The notes: generated by a model not told the origin, from the letters alone. Positions 26,946-48,439 are shown, numbered from the stretch's first letter. The stretch: DNA of 58,410 bases from Anaeromyces robustus (GCA_002104895.1 MCFG01000053.1:175001-233410); one strand, 5' to 3'. Numbers and translations: made by a program.

Positions 26946-28524
26946 ATTATTATTTCTTTTTTTTATAACTTAAAATTATTAATAATCTTGGTAAGATATT
27001 TTTAATGTAATTGTACTTTTTAGCTGTAACATTTAATATCATAATAATAATCGGAGTTAATGTTTTATTAAATTAATATAAATTTAATTTAAAATATTAT
27101 TTATATAAGAAAAAAATTTTTTTAATTATTTATATGTTACAATTATTATTTATTAATAAATATTTTTTTTACATATTGTATTACATTAATTTCATTACTA
27201 AAGTAGTAAAAGGAAAAAAGGAATATTATATAATAAATAAGAAAGAAAGAAAAAATATAAAATAAGAAATATGAAAGGAAAAAATATTAAATAATAATGT
27301 AATGATAAATATATATTATAATAAAAAAAAAATAAAAAAAAATAAAAATAATAAAACAAAAATATACATTTATTAATAATTTTTTATATTTTTATTAATA
27401 AAATATGTAATATTATCATTTAATTCTATATTTTTTATTCTCATTTAATATATAAAATAAGTAAAATTCAGACTATATAGTTAATATCTTTAATATAGAT
27501 GGCAAAACTATTTTTATATTATATATATATATATAAATGTGATGAAATTTTAAGTATTGAAATATTTTTAATTGTTGAAAAAAAAAAAAAAAAAAAAATA
27601 TATATATTAAAATAATATTTTGTCAATTAATTTATATTTTTATATGCAATAAATTAATTATATGTAATAGATTTATTAAAATTTTACTTTGATTCCATAG
27701 AAAAAAAAAAGATATATTATTATACAAGTTAAATATTATATAAAAATTCAAATTTAATAAGCTTTAATAAAAAGAATAAAAAATTAAAACTCTATTTATA
27801 AAGATTTTAAGTATATTATATTTAAATAGAATATTTATTAAAATATATCAATAAAATATACTAATTTTTAAATAATATTGTTTTTTTTTTGTTTTTTTTT
27901 TTTACTGATATAAAAGATATTTCTAATAGTTTTTTTTTTTTTCAATATTTACACTATTCTTAATATCAATACATTTTTTAATTCCAAGAATTATTTATAT
28001 ATATATGCTATTCTTTTAATTTTTTTTAATTGATTTTTTTTTTAATTTGTTACATTAAAATATATAATTTTTAATTAAAAATTGTTTTTCTTTTTTTTTT
28101 TAAAAAAAAAAAAATAATAAAATAAAATAATATTTAAATAAAATTTATTAATTAAAAAAAAAAATAAAATAAAACCATAAAAATTAAAGTATATTTTTTC
28201 AGTAAATGTATTGATGTAAAAGAATAAAAAAAATTAATTTACTAATATTGGAATAGCGATAATTATATTAAATTATATTAATAATATTTTCTTCTTTTCT
28301 TTTCCTTTTTTTTTTTAATTTTTACATTTTTTTTTTTTTACTTTTCATTATTAAAATTAAAATAATTATTAATATTAAAATTTTTTGAAAGTTTATCATT
28401 AATTATAATAAAAACAAAACAAAAAAAAAAACAAAAAAAAACAAAAAAAAAACAATAGAAAGGTTTGTGAGTATTGAAAAAAAATTTTTTTTTTCTTCTT
28501 TCTTTTCTTTAAAAATTTAAAATA

Positions 28525-31500
28525 ATGTCAAAACGGTACACCAATACAGAAAGTAGTTATAGACCTAGTATTTATAATAATCCACCTTCAGATTATATTC
28601 CACCTCCATCAAAACAATCATGGAATGATTATCCCGATTATAATAATCAACCAAATGATAATTATTATAATAATATGAATGGAGATATTACTAATGCATA
28701 TAAAAAACAAAATAGACCTAATGGTGATATTCCTATGAATACTATATCCATTGATAATGGATATCCTGATGATAAAACTTATAGTAAATATAATTCATAT
28801 AATCCAAATTTACAAAATAGTACAAATTATACCTATTCCACTCAAAATGTTAATGCTTTTCCAAATAAATATAATGCACCAAGAGTACCACTGGCAGATC
28901 CTCAAACTCCAAAAGAAAAAACTCAAAGAAAAATTGTTTTAATATGGACATTAGCAGCATCTATTTTATTAATAACTCCTGTTATAGTTGGTAATGATTA
29001 AAAATAAAAAAAAATCTATTAATTATTATATATATCATTATTTATATATTATATAAATTATACACATTATTGAATAAAATATGTAATAATATTTAGTATT
29101 ATTACTTTGTTTTTCAAGCTATTTTATTTTATTTTATTTAATTTTATTTTTTTTTTTCATTTTAAAAATTATGTTTATTAAATAAAAAAATTATATATAA
29201 TATAATATATATAATATTATATATAAATTATTTCATATAAAATTTAAAATACATATCTATATATATATATATATAATTTTTATTAATTATTAATAATTTT
29301 TATATTAAATTTTAAATATTTTAAATATTATATATTCTATTCTATTATATAAATAAATAAAGGTTATATAATTGGACAAGCTATTATTAGAACAACATTA
29401 TGGACATTAGGTTTTTATGGTCTTGTAATTGTTATTCATTATATTATTCAAGCTATATTTGCTTATCTTAATTATCGTAAAGTAACTAAAAAAAAGAATA
29501 GAAGACGTAAAGATTGGACAGGTCTTTCTACTGGTTTATTAGTAGTAGGTTATAGAGAAGATCCTGAACTTTTTAGAGGTTGTTTAAAATCAATTACTTA
29601 TTTAAGATATGCTAAAAATGAAAGAATTATTGTAGTTGTTGATGGTAATGAAGAAGAAGATCGTTATATGGGAGATATATTTTCAAAAGTTTTTTCAAGA
29701 TGGGATCATCGTGTTATAACTACTGATTTTAGACTTCAAGATATTGAAATGTTTGAACAAAGAGCAATAAAATTAGTAGAAGAAGTAAAAAAATGCATGG
29801 GACCTGTTTGTATTATGCAACGTATGCTTTTTTTTTCTTTAATTATTATTTTTTTATTTTTTTTCAAAAAAAAAAAAAAAAAAAAAATTCTATTAATTAT
29901 TAAAAGTATATTAATATAAAAAATTAAAAATTAATAATTAATAATTAAAAAATTAAAAGTTAAAAAATTAATAATTAAAAAATTAAAAGTTAAAAATTAA
30001 AAATTAAAAAAAATTAAAATTAAAAATTAAATATATATATGTATATATAATATATATTAATATTATTTATTAATATACTAAATATTTAATTGTATTTATT
30101 TATTTATTTATATATATATATATATTTATTGATTCTTTCATTATTTAATAGCTCATTTTGGTAAAAGAGCTGCAATGTATACAGGATTTCAAGTTTTATT
30201 ACAATGTCAAGTTGAAGCTGTTGTAGTTACTGATTCAGATACCATTTTAGATACACATTGTATTAAAGAATTAGCATTTATGTTAGATGATAATTTTGTT
30301 GGAGCAGCAACTGGTGATGTTAGAATTTGGAATACTGGAACAATGCTTTCATTTTTATCTTCATTACGTTATTGGTTTGCATTTAATATGGAAAGATCGG
30401 CTCAATCATTTCAAAATTGTGTTACATGTGTTTCTGGACCTCTTGGTATTTACAGAACTGATGTTTTAAGAGAAATTATTGATAAATGGATTAATCAAAG
30501 ATTTTTAGGATCATTATGTACCTATGGAGATGATAGACATTTGTAAGTACTTAAATAATTCATCATTTTTTATTTATTTATTTTTTATTTATTATTTATT
30601 ATTCAATATTTAATATTTATTATAAAAAAATGTAATTTTAAATTATATAATACATATAATTTATAATTCATCATTTTTTATTATCATTTTTTCAAAATTA
30701 AATTGTCTATTAATAATTTAAAAAAATATAAAAAACAATATATTTATATTTATATTTTATATTTTATATTATTATTTTATTTTATTTTATTTCTATTTCT
30801 TTTTTTATTATTTTTCATTTAATTTATTATAGAACAAATTTAACCCTAGCATTAGGAAGATATGTAAAATTTACACCATACGCTTTTTGTTATACTGAAA
30901 CTCCTGAAACATTTATTAGATGGGTTACTCAACAAACTAGATGGAGTAAATCATTCTATCGTGAAGCTCTTTTTGCTATTAAAGCTATACCAGTACAAAG
31001 TTTATGGATGACTTATGAAATATTATTCCATATAATTTATCCATTTATTTTAATTTATTCTTTACTTCTTCTTATTTATAAAGGTACTTTATGGCAATTA
31101 ATTACATGGATTTTAACTTTATTTATTATGGGAGCTTTCAGATCATTATTTGCATTAATTTATACTAGAAAATTCAAATTTGTATTTAATATATTTTATG
31201 GTGTTGTTTATTTAATTGGATTTATACCTGCAAAAATTCAAGCATTATTATTCCTTTGGGATAATGGATGGGGTACTTCTTCTAGATTAAAGAAAATTTC
31301 TAATTGGAATCAAAAATTAATACCTATTCTTTGGGTTATTGTATTAATTGTTGGTATAGTTATTAATATTAGAAGATTTATTGTTTCAGATACAGAAAAA
31401 TTCGAAATTTATCATATAATTGGTTTAATAATATTAGTTTGTACTTTATTAGTTGGATTTATTTGTTATAACTTTTATCAAGATCATGAAAAGAAAAAAA

Positions 31501-31619
31501 GAGTTGCTCGTGAACAAGAAAGAAGAAAAATTAATAGAGATCAAAACTTTAGTAAATATCATAGTTATATTGAAACAGATATGGGTGTTCCATTTAATAA
31601 TATGCAGGATCAATATTAA
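28525..31619 (+). CDS. Hyaluronan-synthase-like family 2 glycosyltransferase (membrane polysaccharide synthase)
   Basis: Exons 28525-28990, 29363-29821, 30152-30542 and 30833-31619 join in frame, giving 700 residues. The order is: an Asn/Tyr/Pro-rich cytosolic N-terminus (1-~136), TM at ~137-154, a second TM (TLGFYGLVIVIHYIIQAIF), the GT2 catalytic domain, then about five TM segments. Catalytic landmarks are VVVDGNEEED (D249), VTDSDT (DSD 336-338), GDDRHLTN (D435/D436) and QQTRWSKSFYRE (QxxRW type, 472-476). GDDRHLTN, CYTETPETF and QQTRWSKS are the pattern of hyaluronan synthases and of fungal Cps1-type synthases rather than standard chitin synthases. The likely role is processive UDP-sugar polymerisation with export across the plasma membrane. 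The product (hyaluronan, chitin-like or other glycan) cannot be read from sequence. No chitin-synthase extra domains are seen. Introns are 372, 330 and 290 bp. Confidence 0.88.
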
Positions 31620-32629
31620 AAATATCCATACCTCTACAAATATTTTTATTTTTTTTTTTCTTTTAATAAAACAAAAATATAAAAAGAAAAAAAAATTTTT
31701 TTTATTTTAAATTATATATATAATATATAGACAGACAGTTATTTGATACTCTTTATATATTTATATATTAAAATATTAATATTTTATAAAAAAAATTTTT
31801 TTATAATTATTAATATTAATAATTATTAATTAATTTAATAATAAAAATAATAATTATTTATTTATTTATTTATTTACTTTATTTTATTTATTTTCATCTT
31901 GTTTTAAATAATTATTATATTTTAATTAATATCTAATATCCTTAACTACATAAAAAATGTAAATATAATTTAATTATCGTTATTTCCATTTGAATAATTA
32001 ATATTTTAAATACTCTTTTTTGTTTATTATTATGATTATTATTATTATTTTTTGAGTTCTAATGTCTTTTTTGTTTTTTTATAATTATTTTCATTTTTGT
32101 TTTAATTTTGTTTAATTTTATAATTTGTAATAATTATTTATAAAATATTACTTTATTATAACATATCTATTAATAATAAAACTTATGACAAAAAAAAAAA
32201 AGTTATTGCCATAAAATAAAATAAAATAAAATAAAAAAAATTATTTTTTAATAATAATTTTACCAATAAATTATAATAATTATAAAATATAAATATAAAT
32301 AAATTAATGAAAAAACATCCACAAATTAATTAAAATAATAATAAAATCATTTTGTTTCAAATGTTATCCACAATAATCAAAAAAGGAAATATTATAATTT
32401 TATATACTTTAATAATTTATTTATATATATTTTCATTTTATTTTATAATTTTTTTTTTATATCTTTTTTTTTTTTATTTTAATTTATTTATTTAATAATT
32501 TATTTATTTCATTATTAATTTATTTAATTTATTAATATTTTTTTATTTATTTATTTATTTATTTTTTTTTTTTACTTTTTTTAATTAATTCATTTTAAGT
32601 TATTAATAAATAACAGTTTCAATTTTAAT
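31620..32629. other. Convergent 3' intergenic region, 1.0 kb
   Basis: It separates the stop codons of the glycosyltransferase (+) and PAN2 (-). Only A/T low complexity was seen, with TTTA runs near 31857-31875 and 32540-32560; it presumably holds both 3' UTRs. Confidence 0.7.
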
Positions 32630-39398
<6,769 letters not shown>

Positions 39399-40357
39399 TA
39401 TTTGCTATTAATACACTAATATATTCTTTTTTATTCCTTTTTATATTATTATATTATTTTCAATATGTTTAAAATATTATGTTTTAATATATTTGTTGTA
39501 ATTAATATTGTTATTTTTTTGCTTTTTAATGTAATTATATATAAAATTTTAGGAATTTCAATATGTTAATATATTTTGACTACAAAGAAATCATTACTGT
39601 AATAAAAAAAATATTATTTATATATATTTAATAAAATTAGTAATATATTTTTATATTATAAGTAAAAAAATAATTATTATATATCATTCATTCAAAATAT
39701 AATACTTCTTTAAATTTCAAAAATTACATTTTAAAATTTATTTTGTGAATTTTAAATTTCAACATTTCATAAATAATATTAAATATTTCGTAAATAAATA
39801 AAACATTAAATTAATTTTTAAAAGAAAAAACAATAATGATAATAATATTAATAATAATAATAATAATAAAAATAAAACAATAATTATAATAATATTAATT
39901 ATAATAATGAAGAAAAAAATATTGTATATAATAATAATAATAATTATAAATAAATTAATAAATAAGTAAATAAATAATTATTAGTACTGTTTAAAAATTC
40001 TAATTATACTTACTAGTTTATATAGTTTTTATAATAAAAAAATTAACAAATAAATTATATATATATTTTTTATATATGTCTATGAAGTAGAAATTTTATA
40101 AATTTAATGTAATTTAGGAATTATTAAAAAGATATTTTATATAATTAAATATAATAATAACATAAAATTTTATATAACATTTTTTTATTACTTATTTTTT
40201 TATACATTAAATTAAATTTTTATGTATAATCCAAGCACAAAAATATATCAGGTACTATAATTTTATCCAATCATATTTATAATTTTTATATATTTTTAAA
40301 AAAAATTAAAGTTAAAAATATTAATTTTCATTTAAATATTTAAATTTGAATAAAACT
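39399..40357. promoter_or_regulatory. Divergent promoter region of PAN2 and URI1
   Basis: 959 bp between the start codons of two head-to-head genes, so it must hold both promoters and 5' UTRs. Only A/T DNA is seen, with no distinct core element. Confidence 0.5.
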
Positions 40358-42363
40358 ATGGATATAAATCAAGTAACTCAAAAAGAATTAGAAATTTATC
40401 AAAATGCAGTTAATAAAGTAAATATAACAAATACATTTAAAATATAAGTAATAATTAATAATTATAACCACTAAATTTTGAAAACATTTAATATTTAAAA
40501 CATTTTTTTTTTAATATATATATTTAAAATTCATACTTCATAATTTTAAATATTTTTCTAAAGTCAATTAAAGATACAAATGCCAATATAAAAAAATGGA
40601 ATGAATATAAAGACGATTATTTAAAATTAAAAAATGTTATATCAAATTTACCAAATGAAATTCAACATGAAGCGATGGTAACTCTCAATAAATAAAAATA
40701 TAAAAAAAACTTTTTATCTTATTATTTTTTTTTCTCAATTCTAAATATTTTTAAAAGATTCCATTTAGCAAATTAGCTTTTTTTCCAGGAAAATTGATTC
40801 ATACAAATGAATTTCTTGTATTACTTGGAGATAATTGGTTTGTTGAACGCTCAGCAAAACAGTCCTGTCAAATTATTGATAGGAGAATTAAATGTAATAA
40901 TAAAATTATTTAAATTTCTGAAGATATAAATTTTAATATTTTAATTTATAAATATATACTAATATAATTTTTAATAATATTAATAGTTGTAAACGAAAAT
41001 ATTAATAAATTAAAGAAAGATAAGAAGGAATTAGAACAAAAAATAGAAATGACTAAAAAGAATTTACCAATTAAACATGATGAAGTAATTAAATATTTAA
41101 TTTAAACTCTTATATCCTAGAAATTGATATTTTATATTAACTATTTTTTAATGTAATTGAAATTTAAAATTCGAAATATACTTATATATATTATTAAAAA
41201 AATAAAATATAATATAAAAAGTTAAACGAAGAAGGAATGAATTATGTTGAAATTCGCGAAGATTATGATGAAAATGAAGTAAACGCTATAAATGGTATAA
41301 TAACATTAATATATTTATTTAAAATTCTTAATATTAATTAATGTAAAATTTATTAATATTTTAATAATTAATTAAAATAATATAAATTTCACAAATTAAT
41401 AATTAAACCATTTTCAAAGAAATTACTGATAAAACTTCAAAAATTCATATTGATATGAATAAGGAAAGTAAGAAAAAAAAGGAATTTAGTGCAGAAGATG
41501 AAGCTATTTTCGAAATGTTAAAACAAGCAGAATTAGAAGAAGAAATGGAAAATGCGAAAAATAAAGAAAATGAATATGAAGATTTTATTAAATCATTAAA
41601 AGAATATGATGAAAATAATGAGGATATAAAAGGAAAACAGAAAGCAGATTCCGATGAAGAAAATGAAATGGAACAAGAAGAAGAAGAAGAAGAAGAAAAT
41701 AATGATGATAATGATATTAACTTTAAGCATTTAAAAGAAAAATTTAATCAATATAAAGAAAAAGAAATAAAAAAAATGCAAGAAAAAAAAAATAATGAAG
41801 AAAAAAAAGATAATATAAATGATAATGATGATAATACATATAATATTCAAGATATGTCTCAAATCAAAAATCCAGCTGATATTTATAGACATATTTATAA
41901 TATAAATGAAAAAGCAAAAAAGAATAAATTGAAACAAGAAAAAGAAAAAGAAAAAGAAAAAGAAAAAGAAAAAGAAAAAGAAGATAGTGAAATATTAAAT
42001 AAAATAAAATCAGATGTTCAAAGTAATAATAATAATATAAAAGAAACTGTTAAGAATACTGAAATACAATCAAGCATATCTTCACCAATAAAAAATGTAA
42101 TAAAAGAAAATATTGAGACGTCACCTGTTAAAAAAGAAATAAAAGAAAATAGTTATATATCTAATATAAAACCAAAACTACCAAAAAAGAAGTCATCTTT
42201 ATTTAAAAGTCATATGATAGAACAAAGGAAAAAGCAAGGTATAATTAAAAATGAAGAAGAAGAAGAAGGAGTAATTGAACAAAAATCAGAAAATATTACC
42301 AAACATTCCGTACCACAAACAATAACAGGTATGAAAGAAAATCTATTTGATATATAAATATAT

Positions 42364-42461
<98 letters not shown>

Positions 42462-42498
42462 TTATTTATTTATTTATTTAATATTTATTTATTTATTT

Positions 42499-42529
<31 letters not shown>

Positions 42530-42996
42530 TTTTATTTATTTATAATTATAGGTGGTGTTAAATCAGTTGTTCAAGAACACAATACAAATCACTATTATCA
42601 AAATACAACCCCAAAAAAAAAGGGTAAAGTTTCACTTTTCAAAAGAATGGCAGAAGCTCAACACCAACTAGATGAAAATTCTTCAAATACCAATGAAAAA
42701 AATGTTCCCGTAATGCAAAATACAATTAAAGAAAACCCTAATAATGCTGCTATGAATGAAGATGATATTGATTTCTATTTTACACAAAGAGAGGTATTTT
42801 TTTGACTGAAAATAATAATAATAAAATAATAAAAGTATTATAAATATATTAAGTTTAATATATTATTAATATAATTAATATATTTTTATTGAAATATAAT
42901 AAAAAGGCTAATCAAGAGTACCAAAAAAGAAAATATCAAAAATCATTAATAGCAAAAGAAAAACCATTAGAAGAATATAATGTCGACAACGAATAA
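40358..42996 (+). CDS. URI1: URI1/Bud27-like unconventional prefoldin (RPB5 interactor)
   Basis: Exons 40358-40417, 40564-40677, 40758-40893, 40987-41084, 41222-41294, 41420-42328, 42552-42793 and 42907-42996 join in frame, giving 573 residues. The N-terminal ~150 residues form a prefoldin-alpha-type fold: coiled coil, then LPNEIQHEAMIPFSKLAFFP, GKLIHTNEFLVLLGDNWFVE and RSAKQ, then a second coiled coil rich in Lys/Glu. The middle is acidic and charged (EEEEEEENNDDND, KEKEKEKEK). The C-terminal part has two similar blocks, KKKSSLFKSHMIEQRKK and KVSLFKRMAEAQHQL, and ends DIDFYFTQREANQEYQKRK. In yeast and human the family links prefoldin-like chaperoning to RNA polymerase assembly through Rpb5 and to TOR signalling; human URI1 also binds PP1-gamma. 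The prefoldin half is confidently recognised; partner binding is inferred. It is head to head with PAN2. Confidence 0.92.
42357..42543 (+). repeat. (TTTA)n filling URI1 intron 6
   Basis: The 223 bp intron 42329-42551 is almost wholly TTTA/TTAT repeats between donor GTATGA and acceptor TAG. Confidence 0.9.
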
Positions 42997-43616
42997 TTTA
43001 TAAATAATTGTGCTAATATATAAATGATTCATTTTTTTGTTTGTTTTTTTTTTTTTTTTTTTTGAAAAAAGTGATAAATTTTAAATGATTTTTAGAAATA
43101 ATTATTATTTATAATAAATTTAATTTATTTTAACATGATTAAATTTTATATATTTTAATATAATATGTAAATTATATTAAATAGTAAAATACAAATTTAA
43201 TAATTTTGTTAATAAAAATAATTAATATTAATTTTTAATTGTAATATTTGAAAAATATTTCATTTAAAATTATTGAATTTTTTTTATATAATATTAACTT
43301 TTTGAAAAATAATAATATAAATATAAAAATTTTTTAAATATAAAAACATTTATTTTTCTTTTTTTTTTTTTTTTTCAAAAAAAAAAATATATATTATAAT
43401 AATAATAATAATAATAAATATATAAATTAAACAATAAAAAATATAGAAGATATTTAAATTAATAAATAAATAAATAATAAATAAAATAAAATAAAAAAAA
43501 TATAAGATAAATAAAGATAAATATAAATTAATAAAGAAAAAAAATAAAAATGAATATTTTATTTTAAAAAAAAAAATTTTATATTATCTTTAATTTCAAT
43601 AATAATAATATTAAAT
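42997..43616. other. Intergenic region between URI1 and the RING ligase gene
   Basis: 620 bp between two same-strand genes: the URI1 3' UTR and the promoter of the next gene. It is A/T low complexity with poly-T at 43047-43063 and an AAT run at ~43397-43415. No further gene was seen. Confidence 0.6.
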
Positions 43617-45662
43617 ATGTCCTGGAAAACTATTTTATACATCCTTTTTCTAATATATATATTTTATCGAATATCTGAAGATACTGACTATGAATCCATT
43701 CCTTTAAAAACCATTATAGAATACAAAACAAACATCAGTAATGCACTTGGTGAATTAGCTTATAACGATACTGTAATTATATATTTATATATATATATAT
43801 TTGTTTATTTATGTAAATCTATTCCATAGTATAATTAATATATAATCATATAAAAGAATTCATTTAATGATATTAGAAAAAATATAACAGATTTGTTTGA
43901 ACAAAATTATGAAAATAAGTTCCCTGTATATTATCATAATATATCCGGTGTATTTACTGGTAACATAAATAAAATTAAAATATATATATTCAAATTAATA
44001 TTTGAATTTAAAATTATTATATTTTATTAAATTATAATTAAAAAAAATAATATTATATCTATTAATCCATTTTAAAGACACTTGGTCAAAATCTGAACAA
44101 AAATTAAAAATTATCGATGAAAAATATAATTTAACTGATATTGATTCAGCAAGAGGAGATTTTAATTATGATTCTGGTGATATAACATATTCTCTTTATG
44201 AAAATCAAACTATAAATGATAATATAAATTTCATAGAGGTAATGTATATTATAAATAATTAATAATAAATAATAATAAAGAAAATAAAATTAAAATATAT
44301 ATATATTAAAAGGGCTATATAAGAATTAAAAATAAAAGTGAATATACAATGAATATTAAAGGAATGCATTTCATCTCAAATGGTGAAGTATATCTTTATG
44401 GAATTCCTCTAAGGTAATAAAATAAATATTTATTTGTCAATAAATCATAATACAAATATGAATATTAATAATATATACCAAAAATAATTTATATTATTAT
44501 ATTTTATAGAGAATCTTTTCCATTAAGAGAAATCTCATTAATGATGCGCTCAGAACAAAATTTCAATCAATCAATAGAAGTTCTGCAAGCTCGATTAAAA
44601 TATGATATAGATTTATTAGAAGAACGTCTAAAAAAGGATAAAAACGCTTCAGAAAAATGTATTTATAAAATTTTAACTAATTATAAACATGAATAAATAA
44701 AATTATGATTACTAATATTACTATTAATACTATTATTATTGTTAATATTATTATTATTAATTATCATTTATTAATTATTTTATAAATTATTTTTATTATT
44801 AATATTATAAGATTATAAATCTAATGATGATGATGATGATGATGATAAAATTAATCCTGACGATGATTATTATGATGAAAAACCTTCAAAATGTAAATTC
44901 AATATATTTTTTAAACTTAAACCAGCTGATTTAGTTGATGAAAAAGATTTATTAAAATATGAAAAAGATTTATTAGAATATGAAAATGGTAATATATAGT
45001 ATATCTTTTTAATATGTAAAATAATAATTAAAAAATAAAGACTGAAAGTAATAATTAATAAAATATTATTAAATAAATTATATTTTTTTAAAAGAACTTA
45101 AAAATCCAACAGGAGTAAAACCATTATTAAAAACACCACCAAAATTAGAAGGTGATAGTATATTATATTCAGAAAATTGTAATTTATTATTAAAACTTAA
45201 CGTTGGAGCAGAAGGGAAAAAAATAGAAAATATAATAAAAAAATATATTTACGCTACTGTTGGTTCAATGATAATGACTTTAACAACAGTAGTTTTAACA
45301 CTACAACAATATAAATATACATCATCACAACCAGTAAATATTTTATTTACATTTATATAAACTATTTTTATAATATATATATATTAATATTGTAAATTTT
45401 TATATATTAATATATTTAAATTTAGTTATTATCAAAAGTATCATGGATTTCACAGCTTATGATTTCATTTTTAAATTTAATTGTCATTACAATAAATATT
45501 CTTATGGGAACATCAAGTAAGTTTTAATTATTATTAATAAATAAACATAATAAAAATTTTATATAAATTTACAAATTATAAATTTTTTATTTATTAAATA
45601 ATAATTTTTGAAAAATAAATTAATTAATATAATTTGTTTATTATTAAAAAAAAATGAAATTA

Positions 45663-45693
<31 letters not shown>

Positions 45694-47250
45694 GTTAATG
45701 GATACAATTCAATACTTTTTATAACATCAGCATCATTTAAAGGAATAGCATTTATATTCTTTGAAAAAAATTATATATCAGCAGTAATGAATGCTCAAAC
45801 AAATTTGATTAATAATGGAAATAACTCTATTTTAATTATATGTTATTGTAAATATATATATATATATATATAGATAAAATACTTATGTTTATAATTTAAT
45901 TTGTGTTATAAATATAAATATATTTATATTTATACTTATTTATTATTATGTTGATGAAAAAAATTATTTAATTATTTTCATTAATATCTTATAATAAATT
46001 CTAGGGTTATTTTCATTTATTGGACAAATATTCATTTTAACTTTATTAAATGGAAGACTTATTGCTTTTTATATTGTTATGTTTATACTCTATTCATATT
46101 GGGTACCTCAAATTATATTGTAATTAATTTAAACCATAATAATATATTGATAAATTAAATCATATTTACTACTTTAACATCTTTTATAAATATATTATTA
46201 ATAAAAATTTTTATTTAATCATATTAAAAACAAAAATGATAATAATAACAAAAATGATAATAATAATAATAATTATAATAATAATAAATAATTAAGAAAT
46301 ATCAAAAAAAATGCAGAAAAACCATTATCAAATTTATATTTATATGGAACATCAATCACACAACTTTACATATTAATATTTATATATAACTTGGATTCTA
46401 ATATAAATATTGATAAATTTAACATAAAATTTTTATACATCATTATTATATACACATTATTACAAGTTCTAATACTATCTCTTCAAAATATATACGGACC
46501 ATTATTCTTAATACCAAACAAGGTTAATAGAAAAAGATATTATATTTATAAATTTCTTCATATATATATATTATATAAATATTGATAATAAAATTTAATG
46601 CAATACTCAATAGCTCAATAAATACTAATACTAAAAATATTTTAATTAATATTGCTTAATTAATATTTCTTAAACTTAATTACTAATAATAATATTAATA
46701 ATAGTTATTACCGGAAAGATATGATTATCATCCAATATTACCAATATATGATGATAAAAATGAAGAACAAATAGATGCAAATGATGCATCAGCATCAGCT
46801 CCATTAAAAGGAATATCAATTAGTCAACAATGTGCAATATGTTATAATAATATTATTGAAGATAATAAAGTAAATAATAAAGAATATATGATTACACCAT
46901 GTCATCACATATTCCATACTGAATGTTTAAAACATTGGATGGTATTTATGATAATAAATTATATTCATTTTAATATATTAAATAAATTTTCGCAATTAAT
47001 ACTAAAATATATATATTACATTTTTTAAATACTAAATTAAATATTCTATTTTATTTAATATAATTTTAAAATTATAATGTAGAACATTAAAATGGAATGT
47101 CCTGTGTAAGTATAAAAAAAAAAAATCTAATATTTATTTATATTAACATAGATATATATAACATATATATTTATTAACTATATTTTACATTTTTTTTTTT
47201 TTTTAATTTAATTTAATAATTATAGTTGCAGAACATCTTTACCACAATAG
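43617..47250 (+). CDS. TUL1: Tul1/Dsc1-like transmembrane RING-H2 E3 ubiquitin ligase
   Basis: Fourteen exons join in one frame, giving 651 residues: 43617-43772, 43857-43959, 44078-44238, 44313-44413, 44510-44658, 44812-44988, 45095-45333, 45426-45516, 45695-45847, 46005-46119, 46297-46522, 46705-46941, 47083-47105 and 47226-47250. A hydrophobic N-terminus (~3-19) looks like a signal anchor. A luminal part follows with GMHFISNGEVYLYGIPLR, then a polytopic region (~330-555), then LIPNKLLPERYDYHPILP, which matches the linker of fungal Tul1/Dsc1. A C-terminal RING-H2 spans 600-645: CAIC, CHHIFHTECLKHW, CPVC. The Golgi/endosomal Dsc complex ubiquitinates membrane proteins and, in some fungi, drives SREBP cleavage (family knowledge). 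The donor after 46522 is GTTAAT, the only one not beginning GTA. Two consecutive tiny exons (23 and 25 nt) complete the RING, so its last two Cys-bearing pieces depend on accurate splicing. Confidence 0.9.
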
Positions 47251-48055
47251 AACTATCAGACTTTTTTTTTTATTTTATTAAATATTTATATTATAAATTT
47301 TTTTCCAGTAAATTTTTAAAGTAAAATATTTTTAACACACACACACACACACCCAATCTTTTTATAAATGATTAAAAAAATAAAGATAATAAACAATAAT
47401 CAATAATAAACGAAATAAAATAAAGTATAGAAAAAGAAAAAATATTAAATACAAAATAAAATATATTAAAAATGAAATAATGAAAGATAATATTAAATAT
47501 ATTTATATATATATAATCATAAAGGATTGATAAATATTAATATTATTATATAATTTATACATAAATTCATATATTAAATGAGATATATATATATATTTAT
47601 AATAAATAAATAAATAAATTAATAATAATAAAACAATTTCAGAAATAAAATTATAATAAAAAGTTTGTTCAAATTTTTTATATCAAAGTTTTTAATTAAT
47701 TTATTTTTATTTTCATTTTTATTTTGATCTTTTTTCTTTATAATTATATAAAATAAAAATAAAACAAAAAAAATTTATAATACCATCAATAAATATGATA
47801 AAACAATGATATATATTAATTATTATTGTTATTACTATTATGATTATTATTATGATTATTATTATGATTATGATTATGATTATAAATATTTTATTTTATT
47901 TTATTTTATTTATAATATAAAAGAATAATATTTTGAATATACATTATATTAGAACAGTTATAATTACGGCGCTTAAATTTACATTAATCTAATCCTTCAA
48001 AGCATATAATTAACATGAAATTAAAGATAATGAAATTTTTATTTTTTTTATTAAA

Positions 48056-48086
<31 letters not shown>

Positions 48087-48439
48087 GTTTTGTTTTTTGT
48101 TTTTTGTTTTTTTTTCGGTTTTTTTTTTGCTGTTTGTTTATTTTACTTTTCTACTATACGTCTAATTTCTGTTTAATTCCGTATAACTTAAATACTAGTT
48201 TATTCTATATATTTATTTAAAGTATTTTTTTTTTTTCTGGAAAAAAACTGAAATACAATAAATGATTGTATGAAAATATAAATTTTAGATATTGAAGGAC
48301 ATATATAGATTTATTACTTTATTATTATTATTAATATTATTATTATTATTATTATTATAACAATAAATCTTAATAATAAAAGTCTATAATGTCAATGTTC
48401 TATATATTAATATATTGTCAAAAAAATAAATTTGTCTAT
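47251..48439. other. Convergent 3' intergenic region, 1.2 kb
   Basis: It separates the stops of the RING ligase (+) and calcineurin B (-). A short (CA)n is at ~47335-47352, an ATTATG-type repeat at 47837-47880 and a T run with G interruptions at 48057-48128. No exon was seen. Confidence 0.7.

Larger units (their letters stand above)
21097..28524. other. Divergent intergenic region, 7.4 kb
   Basis: Both flanking genes start here, so promoters of copy B and of the glycosyltransferase lie at its ends. No intact gene was found. It holds a TTTA tract, an ATGGCGGCAGTA-containing duplication, a broken PAN2 exon copy, a palindrome, AAT runs at 26241-26325 and ATT runs at 26875-26945. The rest is low-complexity A/T. 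Confidence 0.7.
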
